From contig DJWJ01000022.1 of NCBI GenBank assembly GCA_002440965.1, forward strand, positions 1 to 9,335: 9,335 nucleotides of DNA. The letters are read 5' to 3'. The notes below the pieces were generated by a model. The model ran no database searches, was not told the DNA's origin, and was given only the letters and a program-made list of their open reading frames with translations. Made by a program: the position numbers and the translations under genes. Positions 4,619 to 9,335 of this stretch are shown in pieces. This stretch comes from Candidatus Omnitrophica bacterium UBA6233 (GTDB taxonomy: Bacteria > Omnitrophota > Gorgyraeia > Gygaellales > Profunditerraquicolaceae). Position 1 is the first letter of the stretch, and each line of letters opens with the position of its first letter.

Positions 4619-5968
4619 TTAAACCTTCTCTTTTAATAAATCCTGCCGCTTGACGCCTAAATCCGCGATTGCCGCTTCGGGATTATTAGAATATCTCCGG
4701 CAAAATTCGGTTACCTTCTCCATCTCCTTTATCCCCTTCTGAAGGAGAAGCTTAATGACATTTGCGCGGACCTTTATCTCATCCATAATTTCAACCGAGG
4801 TCTTCCCGCTTACCTGCGCCAGCCTATCGCGGAATTCGCTGCTTACCGCTGACCTATGGAATTTACCCATCCCCAAATCAAAGGACCAAAGCGAAGACAA
4901 AAGAATATTCTTATCCGTCATTCCGGCGGTCTCGACCAATTCGCCGACGACGCGCGTAATCTTTCCGTTCAGATTGAACCTGCGCATAATTATAAACACA
5001 TCCACCAAGCTTACCAGGACTTTAGGCGAATTCATCGGTTCGTTCTCAAGGCGAATGATTGTCTCGCGGGCAGTAGAAGCGTGCAGAGTGCCCATACAAT
5101 ACTTACCGATATTCATCGCGGTCATCAAATCCTGCGCCTCCTGCCCCCTGACTTCTCCGACGATAATCCTGTCCGGCCGCATCCTTAGGGAATTCTTAAC
5201 CAAGTCCGCAAGGCTGGTAACTTCATCGCTCTCCAGGCGCGAACAATTATCTTCAAGATCTGTGTTCAATTCCAGCGTATCTTCGATAACAACAATCCTG
5301 TCGTTAGACGAAATAAAACTGAAAAGCGCGTTTAACAATGTCGACTTCCCCGCTCCGGGGCCGCCCGAAATAATGACATTGGCAGGCTTGACTCCCAAGC
5401 CTTCCACATAAAGCCATAACTGCGCGGCAATCTCGGCGTTTACTGTCCCGTTTTCAAGCAATTCGATTATACTAAGAGGCTTTTCCTTGGCGCGGGTAAT
5501 GGTAATCTGCGGGCCGAAAGGAGAATAAACTATATTCGCCCTCCCTTTTATCTCGACGAGCTCGACATTGTTTATCTTGTTAATTAACTGCCTGCCGGAA
5601 AAAATGACCAGTTTCTTGATGAATAAATCGAGTTCCTCGCGGGAGGCGAATTTCTTGTCGGTCTTAACCAGGCCGTATTTTGTTTTGTGGATATAAATCG
5701 GCGAAAGGTAATTTACCATAATATCTTCCACTTCGGGGTCCTCCAGGAATCCGTCGATTACCCCGTAGGAAAGGAATTCGTTGAAGAGCTTTTCCAAATC
5801 CAGGTTCTGCAGTTTGCCCACCATGCCTTTTCCGGATTCGGAATTGTATACTTCCAAAAAGGTCTGAAAAATTATTTCGCGTTTACGGTTGATATCCTGC
5901 AACAAGAAAACCTTGCCGGCTAATTTCTCCAGAATCTCGTTTTCCATCGCGATTCTTTCTTTTTCCAT
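4619..5968 (-). CDS. cpaF: CpaF-type secretion/pilus ATPase
   Basis: A cytoplasmic hexameric ATPase of the type II/IV secretion superfamily, CpaF (Tad pilus) branch, which powers pilus assembly or secretion. Numbered from the ATG at 5974, the N-terminal domain spans about 60-165 and the nucleotide-binding core about 170-345. Visible motifs are Walker A GGPGAGKST (204-212), the acidic box VVIEDTLEL (228-236), Walker B RIIVGEVRG (269-277) and the His box GTLHAS (H298). About 100 further residues form a helical C-terminal extension. Start choice: GGAGG at 5976-5980 is 1 base from the ATG at 5974 but 7 bases from the in-frame ATG at 5968, so I prefer 5968 (449 aa). No other Tad pilus genes are visible in the window. 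It is the first gene of a minus-strand unit with tRNA-Arg, tadA and the membrane glycosyltransferase. Confidence 0.92.
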   Translation of the reverse strand: MEKERIAMENEILEKLAGKVFLLQDINRKREIIFQTFLEVYNSESGKGMVGKLQNLDLEKLFNEFLSYGVIDGFLEDPEVEDIMVNYLSPIYIHKTKYGLVKTDKKFASREELDLFIKKLVIFSGRQLINKINNVELVEIKGRANIVYSPFGPQITITRAKEKPLSIIELLENGTVNAEIAAQLWLYVEGLGVKPANVIISGGPGAGKSTLLNALFSFISSNDRIVVIEDTLELNTDLEDNCSRLESDEVTSLADLVKNSLRMRPDRIIVGEVRGQEAQDLMTAMNIGKYCMGTLHASTARETIIRLENEPMNSPKVLVSLVDVFIIMRRFNLNGKITRVVGELVETAGMTDKNILLSSLWSFDLGMGKFHRSAVSSEFRDRLAQVSGKTSVEIMDEIKVRANVIKLLLQKGIKEMEKVTEFCRRYSNNPEAAIADLGVKRQDLLKEKV

Positions 5969-5974
5969 AAACAT

Positions 5975-5982
5975 CCCTCCTT
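5975..5982 (-). promoter_or_regulatory. Ribosome binding site deciding the ATPase start
   Basis: AAGGAGGG on the minus strand. Its spacing (7 bases from GGAGG) favours the ATG at 5968 over the ATG at 5974, which is almost in contact with it. Confidence 0.75.
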
Positions 5983-6018
5983 AAAAAAACAAGCTCCCTG
6001 CTACCGTCGATTCAGTAT

Positions 6019-6045
6019 GTTATAATACAATATTGGAGTTGTCAA
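6019..6045 (-). promoter_or_regulatory. Promoter of the ATPase-tRNA-tadA-membrane protein unit
   Basis: On the minus strand a perfect -35 TTGACA (6040-6045) and -10 TATAAC (6019-6024) are separated by 15 bp, slightly shorter than ideal. The -35 overlaps the nadE stop codon. Transcription would start near 6012, leaving a leader of about 40 bases before the ATPase. Confidence 0.65.
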
Positions 6046-7757
6046 CTTATGTATTTATTCGTAACCGGCATCCGGCGGTCTTTACCGAAGGATTTGGGAG
6101 TAATCTTGATTCCCGGCGGAGACTGCCTCCTCTTGTATTCGCTTTTATCGACCATTCTTAAAACCCGCGAGACGACTTCCGGGTCAAAACCCAAAGAAAC
6201 GATTCTTCCCAAATCCTTGTCTTCTTCTATATAAGCCTTGAGGATCGGATCCAATTTTTCATAAACCGGCAGAGTGTCGCTGTCTCTCTGATTAGGCTTT
6301 AATTCCGCGGTGGGTTCTTTGGTAAAAACCCTCTCCGGGATAACCGCGCCAAGAGAATTCCTATAAGCAGCCAATTTATACACCAGGGTTTTAGGCACGT
6401 CTTTAATTACCGCAAAACCTCCGGCCATATCTCCGTAAAGTGTCGCGTAACCCGTGCTCATCTCGGATTTATTCCCGGTAGTCAAAACCAGCCAGCCGAA
6501 TTTATTGGATAAAGCCATTAAAAGATTTCCTCTGATGCGCGCCTGCAGGTTCTCCTCGGCAATATTAGCCCCTGCTCCGGCAAAATGCGCAGCAAGCTCC
6601 GCCAGATACGCCTCATACATCTTCTCGATTGAAATTGTTATAAACTTTAGGCCTAAATTTTGCGCCAGGGCTCTGGCGTCAACCTCGGATTCATTTGACG
6701 AATAACGGGAAGGCATAAATACGCCGGTCACATTCTTACTACTTATCGCATCCGCCGCCAAAACCGCCACTAGCGCCGAATCAATGCCTCCGCTTAAACC
6801 GATGACGACTTTCTGGAAACCGTTTTTGTTGATATAATCCTTAAGGCCTAAAGTCAGGGCCTGATAAACTTCGGCCAAAGGCTCCAAAAGCTTTATTTCT
6901 TTTTCGGCCAGCGCGTACTTATTCTTGGGTGTAATATTATTAGCTACAGTAATAGTATCTTTGGAGACTCTTGCCTTAGAAAAAGGCACGGCTAAATCTA
7001 CAATTAACAAATCCTCCTTGAATGCCGCGGCCCTTTTTACAACCTTACCTTTATTATCTACGACTATACTCTGGCCGTCGAAAACCAATTCGTCCTGCCC
7101 GCCAACCAGGTTGACATAAACAATAACCGCCTTATTTAACCTGGCTTGTTTCTTAACGACGGCTTCCCTTTCGTTTATTTTCCCGGCGTAGTAAGGAGAA
7201 GCGTTGCTGTTAAAAATTAATTTGGCGCCTTTAGCGGCCTGCAGCTTGATTGGCCCGTCCTCGTGCCAGACATCCTCGCAAACGCTCAAACCAAAAAGAG
7301 ATTGTCCGAATTTATATACCAAAGGATTCTCGCCGGCCTCAAAATAGCGTTCTTCGTCAAAAACCCCGTAATTAGGAAGCCGCATTTTATGATACACGCC
7401 GATGATTTTACCGGAATAGATTACCGCTAAAGAATTATACAGATGGCTGGACTTTTTATCCACGAAACCCGCGATTACCACTATATCTTTAACCAGCTTA
7501 ACCAGCTTTTTAAGGTATTCCAGATTATCGCTGATAAATTTAGGTTTAAGCAAAAGATCTTCGGGAGGATACCCTGTAACGGCTAATTCCGGAAAAACCA
7601 CGATATCTGCTCCGGATTTTTGCGCAGTTTCTATATTCGCGCGGATTTTATCGAAATTACCCTGCAAATCTCCGACAACGCAATTTATCTGCGCCAAGGC
7701 GATCCGCAAATTTTCCTGTTTTAAGTTAGTTTTGGGCATAAATATATAATACTCCAT
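6042..7757 (-). CDS. nadE: Glutamine-dependent NAD+ synthetase
   Basis: This 571 aa enzyme makes NAD+ from deamido-NAD+, ATP and glutamine, the last step of NAD biosynthesis. The N-terminal nitrilase-type glutaminase (about 17-270) has the triad E57 (FPELAVTGYPPEDLL), K124 (HKMRLPNYG) and C160 (SVCEDVWHEDG), and supplies ammonia. The C-terminal synthetase (about 290-571) has the PP-loop SGGIDS (322-327) and the conserved TTGNKSE and GYATLYGDMAGG. The length is typical of the two-domain bacterial form. Start: the ATG at 7757 lacks a clear Shine-Dalgarno, and the in-frame ATG at residue 7 has GGAG 12 bases upstream; homologues usually begin shortly before LRIALAQIN, so either is possible. A REP-like hairpin lies just upstream, and the promoter of the ATPase unit overlaps its stop codon. 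Confidence 0.97.
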   Translation of the reverse strand: MEYYIFMPKTNLKQENLRIALAQINCVVGDLQGNFDKIRANIETAQKSGADIVVFPELAVTGYPPEDLLLKPKFISDNLEYLKKLVKLVKDIVVIAGFVDKKSSHLYNSLAVIYSGKIIGVYHKMRLPNYGVFDEERYFEAGENPLVYKFGQSLFGLSVCEDVWHEDGPIKLQAAKGAKLIFNSNASPYYAGKINEREAVVKKQARLNKAVIVYVNLVGGQDELVFDGQSIVVDNKGKVVKRAAAFKEDLLIVDLAVPFSKARVSKDTITVANNITPKNKYALAEKEIKLLEPLAEVYQALTLGLKDYINKNGFQKVVIGLSGGIDSALVAVLAADAISSKNVTGVFMPSRYSSNESEVDARALAQNLGLKFITISIEKMYEAYLAELAAHFAGAGANIAEENLQARIRGNLLMALSNKFGWLVLTTGNKSEMSTGYATLYGDMAGGFAVIKDVPKTLVYKLAAYRNSLGAVIPERVFTKEPTAELKPNQRDSDTLPVYEKLDPILKAYIEEDKDLGRIVSLGFDPEVVSRVLRMVDKSEYKRRQSPPGIKITPKSFGKDRRMPVTNKYIS

Positions 7758-7787
7758 CCGGCTAAAAATGGGAAGAAGTTTTCTTAA

Positions 7788-7857
7788 TAAATAAAAGGGG
7801 ACGGTTCTATTTTTCTTGAGTTTGAAGCTAGAAAAATAGAACCGTCCCCTTTATTTA
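7788..7857. repeat. REP-like palindrome between nadE and the S74 protein gene
   Basis: The left arm (7788-7815) and right arm (7831-7857) pair over 27 positions with a single bulged A; the loop is 15 bases (7816-7830). The core is GGGGACGGTTCTATTTTTC and its complement. The GGGGACGGTTCT core resembles dispersed REP-type repeats I associate with RAYT (Y1) transposases; no such gene is in the window. The right arm contains the last lysine codon and TAA stop of the downstream-ending gene. On the minus strand the stem is followed by T/A-rich sequence, so it may also work as a transcription terminator. Confidence 0.85.
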
Positions 7858-9335
7858 CACCAGGAATAATCCGGGCCTTTGCGACAGAGTTCTAGCTTTA
7901 TACTGTCATTCTCCCCTTTTAGCTCCTGCACTGATTTGACTAGTAGCGGGGTCAGGCGGGCATAATCAACCATCCAGGGCTCGGTCTTAGGATTATTGCC
8001 GCCAACGGTAACAGCTTCGGGGTAAGCTTTGTAAAGCTCCTGAGCAATGAAGCCCTGAATCTTCTTTTTACCGGGGTCAGCGATGAAATTAAAGTCTCTT
8101 ACCGGAATAGACATAAGTTCCTTTAGGCCACGGCTAGTTGGAATGATGTTTTCCTTCAGGCGGCGGTCAGAAGACGTGTTAAAAAGGATACCGCTCCACG
8201 AACCATTGTATGTAACGCTACCTATGGCTCCACCACCAGATACTGAATAATAGGTATAAACTCCAGAAGTAGAACCACCGGAATGATATAGAGTTTGAAG
8301 GACTCCTGTGCCATCCACTTCAAGAACTGCTCCGGGGGCCCCCGTCCCTATCCCCACATTACCTCCTGATGTCTGAAGAGCTAATGGCTTAGCATCCAAG
8401 GAGGCTATAAAAGAAGTATCGGCTAGGGTTTGGATAACAAGCCTGTTTGCTCCTGAAGGCGCATGAATCTCCATCATGCTTCGTTCATAGGCTGTTGTGT
8501 TCTTAATTAAGAGTCCCGGAGTGATTACATGGAGGCTTCCTGTGCCGCCGCCAATTTGAAGCAGAGTTCCGGGCGCCGTCGTCCCGATACCGACGTTACC
8601 TGTTGTTCCGCAAATCCGCATTCTTTCTGTGCTATTATCAGTCCCAAATAGGATATTTCCAGGTCTAGAGAGAACAATGGCATCTCCACTAGCAGCATTA
8701 CCTAAGTAATGGCCTGCTCCTGTTGCCATACCAAAGGTTACAGAAGTTGATAGATCGCTAGCGCTACTTGCAATACGCAGCTCAGGAGCAAAGTTTCCAG
8801 TAACAACCAGATTAGCATTAGTTGAATCTTGATGGACGTGTAATCTTCCTCCGGGACTGGTGGTCCCGATGCCGACGTTGCCGTTCTCATCGATTGTCAT
8901 CCTGTCTGTTGGGTCAGCGGTATTCCCTGTGCCAAAGCGTAAGATCCCATCATCGGAGTCATATGTTCTAAAGCTTCTTATGTAGGCAACAATATTATTT
9001 GTCGGGCTGGCGTTATAGGTTGCAAAGTTAATCCTGCTGACCTCCTGGTTATCAGCGCTTGGCCTGCCTAGAAGCCTCAAGCTGCCCAGAAGCCCTGCAG
9101 AAGAGATGTTTACCACATCCAGCTTTACCACTGGATTCACCGTCCCTATCCCCACATTGCCTTCTACTACCAGGTCAGCGTTGAAGTCAACCTCTCCTGA
9201 GCCGCTCTCTGTCTCCTGCCAGGTGTAGTTAGCTCCATCGATGTAGTCATCCCCTATGGCTATACGCTTGGCTCGCAGCTCACGGTAGACTCCATAGGGA
9301 GAAGGATAGTAGGTGGTGATGGTCAGGGTGTCTTC
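7851..9335 (-). CDS. Surface fibre-like protein with C-terminal S74 chaperone (5' end outside window)
   Basis: The frame stays open through the right edge, so the gene is 5'-partial and the GTG at 9155 is only internal. The first visible residues contain TITTYYPSPYGVYRELR and IAIGDDYID, which I recognise from exported Omnitrophota-type proteins. Four GIGT motifs (near residues 62, 155, 249 and 328 of the visible part), each followed by a PG/NP and L-x-V/I pattern, mark beta-rich repeats 79-94 residues apart, as in trimeric fibres. The C-terminus is a Peptidase S74 intramolecular chaperone. It has SDRRLKENI with the Ser-Lys pair S389/K394 five residues apart, followed by DFNF, IQGFIAQE and DYARLTPLLVKSVQELK. 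In this family the domain trimerises the fibre and then cuts itself off. A short helix and YSWCK end the protein. The stop codon lies in the REP-like repeat. Ligand and role (adhesion or structural) are unknown. Confidence 0.85.
   Translation of the reverse strand, partial: EDTLTITTYYPSPYGVYRELRAKRIAIGDDYIDGANYTWQETESGSGEVDFNADLVVEGNVGIGTVNPVVKLDVVNISSAGLLGSLRLLGRPSADNQEVSRINFATYNASPTNNIVAYIRSFRTYDSDDGILRFGTGNTADPTDRMTIDENGNVGIGTTSPGGRLHVHQDSTNANLVVTGNFAPELRIASSASDLSTSVTFGMATGAGHYLGNAASGDAIVLSRPGNILFGTDNSTERMRICGTTGNVGIGTTAPGTLLQIGGGTGSLHVITPGLLIKNTTAYERSMMEIHAPSGANRLVIQTLADTSFIASLDAKPLALQTSGGNVGIGTGAPGAVLEVDGTGVLQTLYHSGGSTSGVYTYYSVSGGGAIGSVTYNGSWSGILFNTSSDRRLKENIIPTSRGLKELMSIPVRDFNFIADPGKKKIQGFIAQELYKAYPEAVTVGGNNPKTEPWMVDYARLTPLLVKSVQELKGENDSIKLELCRKGPDYSWCK

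Noticed and set aside
6000..6010. GCTACCGTCGA shared with the inverted repeat (69-79)
   Set aside because: A single 11-base match between a repeat and the rest of the window is near chance expectation, and its context upstream of the ATPase is different.
8341..9150. Recurring GTCCCGATxCCxACxTT-like DNA motifs as a repeat array
   Set aside because: They are codons for the repeated GNVGIGT protein motif, at irregular spacing, and are not a CRISPR or independent DNA repeat.

Overview
The window looks like chromosomal DNA from an uncultivated bacterium. My best guess is Candidatus Omnitrophota (formerly OP3) or a near relative. The strongest clue is the large surface protein at the right edge. 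Its upstream residues read YYPSPYGVYRELR, followed by GNVGIGT-type repeats and an S74 chaperone, a layout I associate with that group. This is recognition from memory, not a database result.

Layout, left to right. Bases 1-1700 hold a large serine recombinase gene (+ strand) between two arms of a perfect 91-bp inverted repeat (23-113 and 1554-1644). Each arm contains a 22-bp palindrome, and a separate 18-bp-stem hairpin sits in the recombinase leader. The right arm ends inside the 3' end of a tRNA-Ser(GCT) gene (1639-1730, - strand), and the recombinase frame runs on into the antisense of that tRNA. On the other side of the tRNA is a two-motif LAGLIDADG homing endonuclease gene (1737-2513, -). 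Its start lies within a degenerate tRNA-Ser 5' half that still has a promoter at the correct distance. The tRNA-Ser locus therefore seems to have been colonised from both sides.

Bases 2548-6045 look like one minus-strand transcription unit. A TTGACA/TATAAC promoter precedes a CpaF-type secretion ATPase, then tRNA-Arg(ACG), then tadA (the enzyme that edits A34 of that same tRNA), then a GTG-started STT3-like GT-C membrane protein that overlaps tadA by 4 bp. Bases 6042-7757 encode glutamine-dependent NAD+ synthetase. A REP-like hairpin (7788-7857) separates it from the surface protein gene, whose 5' end lies beyond the right edge of the window.

The housekeeping part (nadE, tadA, tRNA-Arg) is ordinary. 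The unusual part is the left 2.5 kb: a possible invertible recombinase cassette and a tRNA-associated homing endonuclease meeting at one tRNA-Ser gene. The 91-bp arms are identical, which means a very recent event, active recombination or gene conversion, or an assembly or amplification artefact near a contig end. The sequence alone cannot separate these.
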